A stretch of 8,289 bases of DNA from Dehalococcoidales bacterium (GCA_018399795.1 JAGYOC010000171.1:1-8289); one strand, 5' to 3'; shown: positions 1 to 7,089, counted from the stretch's first letter. Made by a program: numbers and translations. Notes: generated by a model from the letters alone, not told the origin.

Positions 1-1097
1 AACGCTTCATGCACCACTACAACTTCACCCCGTTTTCCGTAGGCGAAGTCAAGCGGCTGGGCTCGCCGGGACGTCGGGAGATTGGTCACGGCGCCCTGGC
101 AGAACGGGCCCTCCTGCCGATACTTCCCGATAGCGACGAATTCCCCTATACCATCCGCCTGGTATCCGAGGTACTGAGCTCCAACGGCAGCACCTCCATG
201 GCCAGCGTCTGCGCCTCGAGCCTGTCCCTGATGGATTCCGGGATACCGATAAAAAGGGCAGTTGCCGGCATCGCCATGGGCGTAATCACCGGCAGCGAGG
301 ATGAGTTCGCCGTCCTGACAGACATCGAAGGCGCGGAGGATGCGTGCGGCGATATGGACTTCAAGGTCGCCGGCACAGTGGAGGGGATTACTGCTCTGCA
401 GCTCGATATCAAGGTCAAGAAACTGAACATGGAAATCCTGCGCCAGGCACTGCACCAGGCCCGTGAGGCCCGCCTTTTCATCCTGGATGTAATGGGCAAG
501 ACCATCAGCACCAGCAGAAGCGAGTTGAGCCAATACGCGCCCCGGGTATACAAGCTCAAAGTAGACACGGAGAAAATCGGCACCGTTATCGGTCCCAAGG
601 GTAAAACCATCAGGGCGATTACGGAAGAAACCAAGGTGAGTATTGACATCGAAGATGACGGCACCATACTTATCGGCTCTGCAGACAGCGAAGCTGCCCA
701 GAAGGCCATCGATATGATTAACAGCCTTACCAGGGAGGTCGAGGTGGGTGCCATCTATACGGGCAAGGTAATGCGCCTGATGAACTTCGGTGCCTTCGTC
801 GAAATACTGCCCGGCAAGGAAGGCCTGGTACATATCAGCGAACTGGCCGACCACCGCGTGGCCTGTGTCGAGGATGTGGTCAAGGTCGGTGACGAGATTA
901 CGGTAAAGGTGACCGAAATCGACCGGATGGGGAGAATCAACCTGTCAAGGCGGGCTGCTTTCGAAACCTCACAGAGAGACGAGGGCAGTAAAACCGGCGG
1001 GGCAAAGACAGCAGGCAGGTCGTCCGGCAAACCGGAGCCGAACCACAGGAACAGACCGGGCGGCAACCCCAGAAATAGCTCAGGGAAAAGGATGTAG
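1..1097 (+). CDS. pnp: Polynucleotide phosphorylase (PNPase), 5'-truncated by the window edge
   Basis: This is the C-terminal half of PNPase, the phosphate-dependent 3'-5' exoribonuclease of bacterial mRNA decay. The reading frame is open to the left edge, and the codons before the first Met (base 9) read Arg-Phe, as in the family's conserved RFMxHYNF stretch. That Met is therefore internal. Counting from it, the second RNase PH-like core runs to about residue 165. It carries the phosphate-binding [10 protein letters not shown] (59-68) and the catalytic GDMDFK, whose D117 and K119, with D111, align with E. coli D486, D492 and K494. A KH domain follows at about 178-240 with its GxxG loop in IGPKGKTI (194-201). 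An S1 domain follows at about 246-315 ([16 protein letters not shown]). The last 45 or so residues are a Gly/Ser/Lys/Arg/Pro/Asn-rich tail, probably disordered. The gene ends in tandem TAG TAG stops, 8 bases before dapB. Identification is secure. Confidence 0.97.
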   Translation, partial: RFMHHYNFTPFSVGEVKRLGSPGRREIGHGALAERALLPILPDSDEFPYTIRLVSEVLSSNGSTSMASVCASSLSLMDSGIPIKRAVAGIAMGVITGSEDEFAVLTDIEGAEDACGDMDFKVAGTVEGITALQLDIKVKKLNMEILRQALHQAREARLFILDVMGKTISTSRSELSQYAPRVYKLKVDTEKIGTVIGPKGKTIRAITEETKVSIDIEDDGTILIGSADSEAAQKAIDMINSLTREVEVGAIYTGKVMRLMNFGAFVEILPGKEGLVHISELADHRVACVEDVVKVGDEITVKVTEIDRMGRINLSRRAAFETSQRDEGSKTGGAKTAGRSSGKPEPNHRNRPGGNPRNSSGKRM

Positions 1098-1105
1098 TAG
1101 CACCT

Positions 1106-1906
1106 ATGACCGAACCGGTTCGAGTAGTGGTACACGGGGCTCTGGGCAAAATGGGCAGTGAGGTAGTAAGCGCCGTTTGCCGCCAGGATGGGATGCGGAT
1201 AGCCGGCGCCGTAGACATGAATGCCTCCGGAGATAGCCTGCCCCTGCCAGATGGCTCCGGCAGCGTGAGCCTGTCACCGGACCTGGAGCAGCTGCTCAAG
1301 GAATATCAGGCAGAAGTGCTGGTGGATTTCACCGTGGCCCAGGCTGCCATGCCAGCAGCACGCACCGCCGCCGCCAGAGGAATAAACCTGGTAATAGGAA
1401 CCACGGGCCTGAGCAAAGATGAAGTTGACGAGATCAGCCGTCTGTCCCGGGACCGCGGCATAGGGGCAGTGGTAGCGCCCAACTTCGCCCTGGGGGCGGT
1501 ACTGATGATGCACCTGGCCAGAATAGCCGGTAAATATCTGGACCATGCCGAGATTATTGAACTACACCATGACCGGAAGGTCGATGCCCCTTCGGGTACA
1601 GCCCTCTCCACCGCCCAGTCTATGGCATCGGCCCGCAACAAACCGTTTACCCCGGCGAAACAGAAGGGGCAACACCCCAGCCGGGGGGAAGAGCTGGAGG
1701 GAATAAACATACACAGCATCAGGCTGCCCGGGCTGCTCGCACACCAGGAGGTAATACTGGGCGGTCCCGGTCAGACACTGACCATACGCCACGATACCAT
1801 CAGCAGGGAGTGCTTTATGCCCGGAGTGATAATGGCTATTGAAAAAGTGGTCCGGCATCAGGGGCTTATCTATGGTCTGGATAGCCTGCTCGGTCTGGAG
1901 GGATAA
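1106..1906 (+). CDS. dapB: 4-hydroxy-tetrahydrodipicolinate reductase (DapB)
   Basis: DapB is the cytoplasmic NAD(P)H-dependent reductase that converts the DapA product to tetrahydrodipicolinate in the diaminopimelate/lysine pathway. The 266-residue length is normal for the family. An N-terminal Rossmann fold shows GALGKMG at 11-17. VDFT (73-76), GTTG (98-101) and APNFALGAVL (124-133) are the expected cofactor and hinge motifs. The signature ELHHDRKVDAPSGTA (152-166) holds the catalytic His pair (154-155), Lys158 and the substrate-binding GTA loop. The C-terminal part returns to the nucleotide domain and ends VVRHQGLIYGLDSLLGL, as expected. The ATG at 1106 is the only start that keeps the whole Rossmann strand. 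Its ribosome binding site is weak: AAGGA at 1088-1092 sits 13 bases away, so translation may rely on coupling to pnp, which ends 8 bases upstream. All catalytic motifs are intact. Confidence 0.97.
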   Translation: MTEPVRVVVHGALGKMGSEVVSAVCRQDGMRIAGAVDMNASGDSLPLPDGSGSVSLSPDLEQLLKEYQAEVLVDFTVAQAAMPAARTAAARGINLVIGTTGLSKDEVDEISRLSRDRGIGAVVAPNFALGAVLMMHLARIAGKYLDHAEIIELHHDRKVDAPSGTALSTAQSMASARNKPFTPAKQKGQHPSRGEELEGINIHSIRLPGLLAHQEVILGGPGQTLTIRHDTISRECFMPGVIMAIEKVVRHQGLIYGLDSLLGLEG

Positions 1907-1911
1907 TCTTG
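1897..1911 (+). promoter_or_regulatory. Shine-Dalgarno and TTG start of asd, inside the end of dapB
   Basis: GGAGGGA at 1897-1903 lies in the last codons of dapB. It is followed by 5 bases and a TTG start codon at 1909-1911, just 2 bases after the dapB stop (TAA, 1904-1906). The strong site with short spacing decides this TTG as the start. The arrangement suggests that ribosomes finishing dapB reinitiate on asd. Confidence 0.8.
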
Positions 1912-2940
1912 AAGAGTTATAAACTAGCCATAGTCGGGGCCACCGGCCTCGTCGGCCACGAATTCATCAGGATCCTTGAGCAGCGCATGTTCCCGATAGA
2001 ATCGATTGAAATGTTCGCTTCCGACCGCTCTGCGGGCAAAAAGGTGACTTTTGCCGGCAAGGACATCGAGGTCAGGGAAACCACCGCCGATTCGTTCCAC
2101 GGAATAGATATCGCCCTGTTTTCCGCCGGAGCCGAGGTCAGCCACTATTTCTCGCCGCTGGCCGTCAGGGCCGGGGCAGTGGTCGTCGATAACAGCTCGG
2201 CCTTCCGCATGGACCCGAAGGTGCCTCTGGTGGTACCTGAGGTCAATCCCGAGGATATCCAGCGGCATAACGGCGTTATCGCCAACCCCAATTGCTCCAC
2301 CATCCAGATGGTAGTGGCCATCGATCCCCTGCACAGAGTTAACCCCATCAAACGGATAGTCGTCGATACCTACCAGGCAGTTTCAGGAACCGGCAAAGCC
2401 GCCATAGACGAGCTTACCACGCAAACAAGACAAATTCTGAACGGCCAGGGCGTGATTCCGCACGTCTATCCCCACCAGATAGCATTCAATGCCCTGCCCG
2501 AGATAGGTGTTTTCCTGGATAACGGCTACACCAAAGAGGAATGGAAGATGGTGGAGGAAACCAGGAAGATAATGCACACCGATGAAATTGCCATTTCAGC
2601 CACCTGCGTACGGGTCCCCGTGTACACCGGCCACAGCGAGGCTATCAGCATCGAGTTCGCCAGTGCAATGTCCCCCGACGATGCCAGCCGGATTCTGGCC
2701 CAGGCTCCGGGGGTCAAGCTGCTCGACGATAACTCGATAAGCCTCTACCCGCAGGCATGGCCTTCGGCCGGTACCGACGAGGTATTCGTCGGCCGTATCC
2801 GCCAGGATGCCTCATGTGCCACCGGTCTGGTTATGTGGGTTGTTGCCGATAATCTTCGCAAGGGGGCAGCCCTGAACACCGTCCAGATTGCCGAGGAGAT
2901 GATTAAAAGGGAATGGCTGCACCCGGGGGAGGGCAAATAA
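1909..2940 (+). CDS. asd: Aspartate-semialdehyde dehydrogenase
   Basis: Asd reduces 4-aspartyl phosphate to aspartate semialdehyde with NADPH, at the branch point toward lysine/diaminopimelate, threonine and methionine. The 343-residue length fits the bacterial family. The N-terminal Rossmann motif is VGATGLVGHEF (9-19). SAFR (97-100) is part of the phosphate-binding region. ANPNCSTIQM (125-134) carries the catalytic cysteine C129. TYQAVSGTG (154-162) supplies the active-site glutamine Q156. RVPVYTGHSEA (235-245) supplies the substrate-binding arginine R235 and the general-base histidine H242. The C-terminal GRIRQD and VADNLRKGAALN motifs (295-300, 312-323) are also conserved. The start is TTG, justified by a well-placed GGAGGGA. 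The last base of its stop codon is the first base of dapA. I see no missing key residue. Confidence 0.97.
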   Translation: MKSYKLAIVGATGLVGHEFIRILEQRMFPIESIEMFASDRSAGKKVTFAGKDIEVRETTADSFHGIDIALFSAGAEVSHYFSPLAVRAGAVVVDNSSAFRMDPKVPLVVPEVNPEDIQRHNGVIANPNCSTIQMVVAIDPLHRVNPIKRIVVDTYQAVSGTGKAAIDELTTQTRQILNGQGVIPHVYPHQIAFNALPEIGVFLDNGYTKEEWKMVEETRKIMHTDEIAISATCVRVPVYTGHSEAISIEFASAMSPDDASRILAQAPGVKLLDDNSISLYPQAWPSAGTDEVFVGRIRQDASCATGLVMWVVADNLRKGAALNTVQIAEEMIKREWLHPGEGK

Positions 2941-2942
2941 TG
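2925..2942 (+). promoter_or_regulatory. Shine-Dalgarno and overlapping TAATG start of dapA
   Basis: A purine run, GGGGGAGGG (2925-2933), lies in the last asd codons. It is 6 bases before an ATG at 2940-2942 that overlaps the asd stop (TAA, 2938-2940) by one base. This site fixes the dapA start at 2940 rather than at the in-frame ATG at 2913, and it is a classic stop-start coupling arrangement. Confidence 0.8.
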
Positions 2943-3833
2943 ATAGAAGCGGGAAGACTGATAACAGCAATGGTAACCCCCTTCAACGATAAGGGAGAGG
3001 TAGATTACGATCAGGCCAGGAAGCTAGCCCTGGCCCTCCTTGACTCGGGTAGCGAGGGGCTGGTGGTGGTGGGAACCACAGGTGAATCGCCCACCCTTAC
3101 CCGGGATGAGGAGAGACGCCTCTTCGCCGAGGTGAAGTCAGCAGTAGCCGGGCGCGGAGTAGTAATTGCCGGCACAGGAAGCAACAGCACGGCGGAGGCT
3201 ATCGAGGCAACCAGGGCAGCAGAGGAAATCGGCGTCGATGCCTGTCTTCTGGTGGTACCCTACTACAACAAGCCTTCCCAGGAAGGGCTGTACCAGCATT
3301 TCCGGGCCATTGCAGAAAGCACCGGCCTGCCCTGCATCCTGTACAATGTCCCTTCGCGTACCGTGGTCAGCGTCTCTGCCGAAACCATCATACGCCTGAG
3401 CCAGATAGACAATATAGTCGGCCTGAAAGAAGCGAGCGGTAACATGCAGGAGGTAGCCAGAGTTATCGAAGGTACCGCGGATGATTTCCTGGTATGGAGC
3501 GGCAACGACACCGATACGATTCCCATACTTGCGCTGGGCGGTTACGGCGTCATCAGCGTTGTCTCCCACGTGGTCGGCAATCAGATAAAGCAGATGATTG
3601 ATAGTTTCCTGGCAGGGGATACCACCACCGCCGCCGCGAGCCACCGCCGCCTTCTGCCCCTGGTCAATGCCCTTTTCGTAATGGCCAACCCGATCCCGAC
3701 CAAGTACGCCCTGAACCACATCGGCTTTCCGGTCGGCGACCCACGCCTACCCCTTACCCCACCCGATGAAAAGGCGGCAGCCTTCATAAGGGAAACGCTG
3801 AAGGACTACAAAATCGATCTTCCTTTACGATGA
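2940..3833 (+). CDS. dapA: 4-hydroxy-tetrahydrodipicolinate synthase (DapA)
   Basis: DapA is a class I (Schiff-base) aldolase-type enzyme that condenses pyruvate with aspartate semialdehyde, the committed step toward diaminopimelate and lysine. From the ATG at 2940 it has 297 residues, the usual length for this (beta/alpha)8 barrel. GTTGESPTL (45-53) provides the catalytic-triad threonine and the carboxylate-binding site. VVPYYNKPSQEGL (105-117) includes the partner tyrosine. LYNVPSRT (134-141) holds the triad tyrosine Y135 and the substrate-binding arginine R140. GLKEASGN (161-168) holds the Schiff-base lysine K163. GGYGVISVVSHV (200-211) and NPIPTKYAL (250-258) are typical of the later barrel strands. 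An ATG at 2913 would add nine residues but precedes the ribosome binding site and lies within asd. dapA ends the plus-strand block; purA converges on it. Confidence 0.97.
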   Translation: MIEAGRLITAMVTPFNDKGEVDYDQARKLALALLDSGSEGLVVVGTTGESPTLTRDEERRLFAEVKSAVAGRGVVIAGTGSNSTAEAIEATRAAEEIGVDACLLVVPYYNKPSQEGLYQHFRAIAESTGLPCILYNVPSRTVVSVSAETIIRLSQIDNIVGLKEASGNMQEVARVIEGTADDFLVWSGNDTDTIPILALGGYGVISVVSHVVGNQIKQMIDSFLAGDTTTAAASHRRLLPLVNALFVMANPIPTKYALNHIGFPVGDPRLPLTPPDEKAAAFIRETLKDYKIDLPLR

Positions 3834-3896
3834 AGGAAGCAGACAACCTCTGTGGATTTCTCCTGGTACATCAGGTATATATCCCGTAATTCGCAA
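3834..3896. other. Convergent intergenic gap between dapA and purA
   Basis: These 63 bases separate the 3' ends of two convergent genes. The only inverted repeat I can see is CCTG (3862-3865), a six-base loop and CAGG (3872-3875). Its 4-bp stem is weak and has no T-tract on either strand. No intrinsic terminator is therefore supported, and no convincing small gene fits. Termination may be factor-dependent or the transcripts may overlap. Confidence 0.6.
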
Positions 3897-5183
3897 TCAG
3901 AAAGAGAGCGGTTCCTTGAAAATGGTCTGCTCCCTTTCGGCACCCACCGAGACAATTTTAACCGGACAGGAAACAAGCTCTTCCAGTCTGGCTACGTATT
4001 GCCTGGCCTCCAAAGGCAGATCCTCGTAACTGCGGATATCACCAATGGGACACTGCCAGCCAGGCAGCTCTTCATAAACGGGCTTACACTTGCCCAGCGC
4101 CGTCACGCTGGCGGGAAAGTACTTCACTACTCTGCCGTTTAATTCATATCCGGTACATATTTTCACCTGCGGCAGTGCATCCAGAACATCAAGACGGGTA
4201 AGAGCAATGCCGCTCAGGCTGTTAACCGAGGCGCTGAAGCCGGTGGCAACAGCATCGAACCAGCCACAGCGGCGTGGTCTGCCCGTGGTGGTGCCGTACT
4301 CGTGGGCCCGTTCCCGGATGGAGTCCCCGGTTTCGCCGGTAAGCTCGGTAGGCATCGGGCCACTACCCACCCGGGTGCAATAGGACTTGACCACACCCAG
4401 TATATTATCAATGCGGTTGGGGCCAATACCGCTGCCCAGGCAGCCGCCACCGGCCAGGGGTGATGATGAGGTGGTATAGGGATAGGTGCCGAAGTCCGGG
4501 TCAAGCAATGCCCCCTGTCCTCCCTCAAGCATAATGGCATCACCCCTATTCAGGAACTCTTCCACCATCACTATCGTATCGCAGATACGGTGCTTCAATA
4601 TTTCCCCGTAGCGGCAATATCGCTCATATATTTCGTCCAGTGAGAGAGGGTCCACACCGTACACACGGCTCAAAAGAGCGTTTTTGCTCTCCAGGATGGT
4701 GCCCAGCCTCTCCCTCAGAGCTTCCTTTTCCAGCAGCTCACCGGCCCTGATACCAAGCCGGGCCATTTTATCGGCAAAGGCAGGACCAATACCCTTGCGC
4801 GTTGTCCCTATAGCTTTACCGCCCCTGGAATCCTCCTCGAGTCCATCCAGAAGGGTATGATAGGGCATAATGAGGTGTGCACGATCGCTGATGTAGAGCC
4901 TGCCGGTATCCACATTGCGTTGCTCCAGGCTGTCGATTTCACCGATAAGCACCTCGGGGTTGATGGCCACGCCGTTACCAATGATACAGGTGACGCCGGG
5001 ATAGAATATCCCCGAGGGTATCAGGTGCATGCCAAACTCGCCATACTGGTTGATAACCGTATGGCCGGCGTTATCTCCACCGGAGAAGCGTATCACTACT
5101 TTGGCCCTTTCCGCCAAAAGGTCTACTATCTTGCCCTTTCCTTCATCTCCCCATTGTGCCCCGATAACCGCTGTAACCGACAT
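3897..5183 (-). CDS. purA: Adenylosuccinate synthase (PurA)
   Basis: PurA is the cytoplasmic GTP-dependent ligase that joins IMP and aspartate to give adenylosuccinate, the first step from IMP to AMP. The 428 residues match the family. The N-terminal P-loop-like WGDEGKGKIVD (11-21) includes catalytic D13. SGGDNAGHTV (34-43) includes catalytic H41. GTTRKGIGPA (126-135) and GGQGALLDPDFGTYP (221-235) are the IMP-binding and signature segments. GTTTGRPRRCGWFD (297-310) is the aspartate/GTP loop. The guanine-recognition motif, usually TKxD, reads TRLD (329-332) here, a conservative Lys-to-Arg change. The ATG at 5183-5181 has GAAGGAG 5 bases upstream (5195-5189) and yields the conserved N-terminus VTAVIGAQWGDEGKG. 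It is the most distal gene of the minus-strand run, 87 bases after the phosphatidyltransferase gene. It could be cotranscribed or have its own promoter; the sequence does not decide. Confidence 0.97.
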   Translation of the reverse strand: MSVTAVIGAQWGDEGKGKIVDLLAERAKVVIRFSGGDNAGHTVINQYGEFGMHLIPSGIFYPGVTCIIGNGVAINPEVLIGEIDSLEQRNVDTGRLYISDRAHLIMPYHTLLDGLEEDSRGGKAIGTTRKGIGPAFADKMARLGIRAGELLEKEALRERLGTILESKNALLSRVYGVDPLSLDEIYERYCRYGEILKHRICDTIVMVEEFLNRGDAIMLEGGQGALLDPDFGTYPYTTSSSPLAGGGCLGSGIGPNRIDNILGVVKSYCTRVGSGPMPTELTGETGDSIRERAHEYGTTTGRPRRCGWFDAVATGFSASVNSLSGIALTRLDVLDALPQVKICTGYELNGRVVKYFPASVTALGKCKPVYEELPGWQCPIGDIRSYEDLPLEARQYVARLEELVSCPVKIVSVGAEREQTIFKEPLSF

Positions 5184-5270
5184 TATTTCTCCTTCCCCCT
5201 TGAGTCATTGAACCGATGGCAATCCGGGACAAAGCCCGAACTACCCCCGGCGAATATTTTGCTTCTGAGC
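5184..5270 (-). promoter_or_regulatory. Leader of purA with strong ribosome binding site
   Basis: This 87-base gap is the longest in the window. On the minus strand it ends in a purine-rich stretch with GAAGGAG (5195-5189), 5 bases before the purA ATG. A short inverted repeat is present: CGGG at 5225-5228 and CCCG at 5235-5238 with a 6-base loop. It has no T-run, so I do not call it a terminator. I see no convincing -35/-10 pair and no recognisable purine riboswitch, and the space is small for one. Confidence 0.5.
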
Positions 5271-5888
5271 TCACCCCCCATCGCCACATCTATTCGCCAA
5301 CCGCTTCTGTACATAGAGCCATCTCTGTCCGGCAGTAACAAAGCTGAAAACCGCTATGATGGCAAGAGCGATATACAGAGAGTTGCTCACATAGCTTGCC
5401 AGGAGCCCTACCGCCAGAACGATAACCCTCTCCGGCCTGGTGAAAAGCCCTATTTTGCAATCAAGCCCGCTCGCTTCCGCCTTGGCCCTGATATAGCTGG
5501 GCAATGGCGACGCAACCATAGCAAGGCCCACCAGTACTATCCCCAAGCCAGACCATCCACCCCAGAAAACGTAATAGAAAAGGACACCCAGCAGAAGCAG
5601 CGCTTCCGAAACGCGGTCCAGTAAAGAGTCAAGCACCGCCCCGGAAGATGTCACCTTACCGGTGTATCTAGCCAAGGCCCCATCCAGCATATCAAAAAAA
5701 CCACCGGCGAGTACAACAAAGCCGGCAATGAAAATGTGGCCTGTACCAATCAGGACGGCCGCCCCTACCGCTATGGCAAAACCTATCCAGCTCAGGTTAT
5801 CGGGGGTGACACCGGTCTTGGCCATTAACCTCACTGCCGGCCCGGTAATATGGTAGGCGGATTTACGGGCTCCGGTCAGTTTTTCCAT
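5271..5888 (-). CDS. pgsA: CDP-alcohol phosphatidyltransferase, probable phosphatidylinositol-phosphate synthase
   Basis: This is an integral membrane enzyme that likely transfers inositol-1-phosphate onto a CDP-activated diacylglycerol or dialkylglycerol, releasing CMP. The family signature DxxDGxxARx8GxxxDxxxD is complete at residues 66-91, with metal-binding D66, D69, D87 and D91. About six hydrophobic segments are visible (near 32-48, 51-66, 94-110, 114-131, 153-168 and 170-187), typical of the fold. The segment SYIRAKAEASGLD (131-143) followed by GLFTRPERVIVL (147-158) resembles actinobacterial phosphatidylinositol-phosphate synthases and archaetidylinositol-phosphate synthases more than glycerophosphate or serine transferases. 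The neighbouring ino1 supports inositol-1-phosphate as acceptor, but specificity is inferred. The 205-residue protein starts at an ATG (5888-5886) after a purine run at 5904-5889. A TTG seven codons upstream (5909) is a less likely start. The gene overlaps the end of the glycosyltransferase gene by 26 bases. Confidence 0.88.
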   Translation of the reverse strand: MEKLTGARKSAYHITGPAVRLMAKTGVTPDNLSWIGFAIAVGAAVLIGTGHIFIAGFVVLAGGFFDMLDGALARYTGKVTSSGAVLDSLLDRVSEALLLLGVLFYYVFWGGWSGLGIVLVGLAMVASPLPSYIRAKAEASGLDCKIGLFTRPERVIVLAVGLLASYVSNSLYIALAIIAVFSFVTAGQRWLYVQKRLANRCGDGG

Positions 5889-7089
5889 TCCGCCCCCTTC
5901 CCCTGGCAAAAGGACCGGTTACACTTTCCATTATCATCTTTCTCAGCGAGAAAGGCTCCCTGCTGGCCGGTTTACTGCCCAGTACCTTGTTGTAGTAACC
6001 CAGCACACTGCGGGAAACCTTCTTCCAGTCATAACCAGATGCCTTGCGTATTCCTTTGACCCCCATCTCCTCTCTCAGGGAATCGTTCCTGAGAAGGTAA
6101 ACCAGAGACCGGGCCAGCTGTTCATCATCCTTTGGTGGCACCAGTATTCCTTCCTCGCCATCGCCGAGTATACTGGCATAACCGGCTATGTTCGATGCCA
6201 CCACCGGCGTTCCCACCGCCATCGCCTCGAGAAGGACGATGCCAAAGCTTTCCCAGCCGGTAGCCGGTGCGCAGTAAACGTCGGCGGTCTTATAGTACCT
6301 GGGTAGTTCGGTATAGCTGGAATAGCCGACAAAAACCACATCCTTAATACCCTTCCTCTTCACCATCCGCTCGTAGCGATAACGGAGATTGGTACCCGGC
6401 CCCACAATAATAAGCCGGGTCTCAGGTATCTCCCTTTTTACCCGCTGGTATGCCTTGAGCAGGTAGTCCGCCCCCTTCCTTGGCTCGAGGCGGCCGACAA
6501 ACAGGATATTCATCTTACCGTCAAGGTATTCTTCTACCGGCTTAACGCCGGGGTGGAAATGGCCGGTGTCGATACCATTGGGTATGATGCTGTATTCCGC
6601 CGGATAGTGCTTGCTGACAAACTCCATTGCCGGCCGGGACACGGCAATTTTGCCGTCCAGCTTGCTGAACCACCTCTTGAAGAAAAAGGGGCTTAAGGGT
6701 TTGGCAACATAGTATCCCTTGCCGTCAAAGGCATGAAAGGTACCCACGTTTGCCGTGCCGGACATCCGAAGCACGGTCGTGCACATCATGGGCATCAGTG
6801 GCTCGTGGAGATGGATAATATCGAACTTCTCCCTCTCCAGAATCTCCGTTATCCTGGTTGATAGCATGGGCGATATGGAGACGCGTGCGATGGAACCGCT
6901 GGCAGGAATGGGCCGCGCCTTGCCGACAGTAATAAGCCTCTCATCAAAGGAATCGACGTTCCTGGAAGCAGGCGCTATGTACCTTACTTCCTGGCCCATT
7001 TCGGTCAGGCGATAGCCCAGTGCACAGATATGGTTTACCACCCCGCCAGGGTGGGCAAAATCATAAGGCGAGACCAATGCTATCTTCAT
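5863..7089 (-). CDS. GT4-family glycosyltransferase, PimA-like (probable phosphatidylinositol glycosyltransferase)
   Basis: This is a GT-B fold, retaining glycosyltransferase of family GT4, 408 residues long. It closely resembles mycobacterial PimA, which mannosylates phosphatidylinositol from GDP-mannose at the inner membrane face. The N-terminal acceptor domain begins KIALVSPYDFAHPGGV with the glycine loop at 14-17. It continues with IHLHEP (92-97) and the active-site-type GTFHAFD (116-122). The nucleotide-sugar domain shows IPNGID (169-174), LFVGRLEPRKG (196-206) with R200 and K205, VYCAP (271-275) and WESFGIVLLEAM (279-290), the EX7E motif with E280 and E288. A basic tail of about 35 residues follows the last conserved helix, and its final codons overlap the phosphatidyltransferase gene. 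The ATG at 7089 gives the family N-terminus although its ribosome binding site is distant (GAGGGG ends 14 bases upstream). The sugar and exact acceptor are inferred; MshA-like activity is less likely from the N-terminus. Confidence 0.87.
   Translation of the reverse strand: MKIALVSPYDFAHPGGVVNHICALGYRLTEMGQEVRYIAPASRNVDSFDERLITVGKARPIPASGSIARVSISPMLSTRITEILEREKFDIIHLHEPLMPMMCTTVLRMSGTANVGTFHAFDGKGYYVAKPLSPFFFKRWFSKLDGKIAVSRPAMEFVSKHYPAEYSIIPNGIDTGHFHPGVKPVEEYLDGKMNILFVGRLEPRKGADYLLKAYQRVKREIPETRLIIVGPGTNLRYRYERMVKRKGIKDVVFVGYSSYTELPRYYKTADVYCAPATGWESFGIVLLEAMAVGTPVVASNIAGYASILGDGEEGILVPPKDDEQLARSLVYLLRNDSLREEMGVKGIRKASGYDWKKVSRSVLGYYNKVLGSKPASREPFSLRKMIMESVTGPFARGRGRNGKTDRSP

Noticed and set aside
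2913..2942. Upstream start for dapA at 2913
   Set aside because: It would add nine residues not expected in the family and lies inside asd. The strong GGAGGG site and the TAATG junction favour 2940.
3862..3875. Terminator hairpin between dapA and purA
   Set aside because: The stem is only four base pairs (CCTG/CAGG) and no T-run follows on either strand.
3852..4142. Possible small plus-strand gene beginning in the gap after dapA
   Set aside because: Nearly all of it is antisense to the purA 3' end, and I see no domain and no good initiation signal.
5225..5238. Terminator or riboswitch hairpin before purA
   Set aside because: It is a 4-bp CGGG/CCCG stem with no T-tract and no conserved aptamer core. 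It could easily arise by chance in GC-rich DNA.
4857..5624. 255-codon open frame on the plus strand, across the start of purA and most of the phosphatidyltransferase gene
   Set aside because: It lies antisense to two clearly identified genes, crosses their intergenic gap, and its translation shows no recognisable motif. It is best explained as a codon-bias shadow.
5271..5888. Transferase as a di-myo-inositol-phosphate (osmolyte) synthase
   Set aside because: Those enzymes share the CDP-alcohol motif and depend on inositol phosphate. However, no cytidylyltransferase domain or gene is present, and the RAKAE / RPER segments match lipid inositol-phosphate synthases.
5886..5909. TTG start at 5909 for the phosphatidyltransferase
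   Set aside because: The seven extra residues are encoded mostly by the purine-rich ribosome binding site of the ATG at 5888, so the ATG is the better start.
5863..7089. Glycosyltransferase as MshA of mycothiol synthesis
   Set aside because: Ino1 also feeds mycothiol, and MshA is a GT4 enzyme, but the N-terminal SPYDFAHPGGV segment and the phosphatidyltransferase neighbour fit PimA better. No other mycothiol gene is visible.
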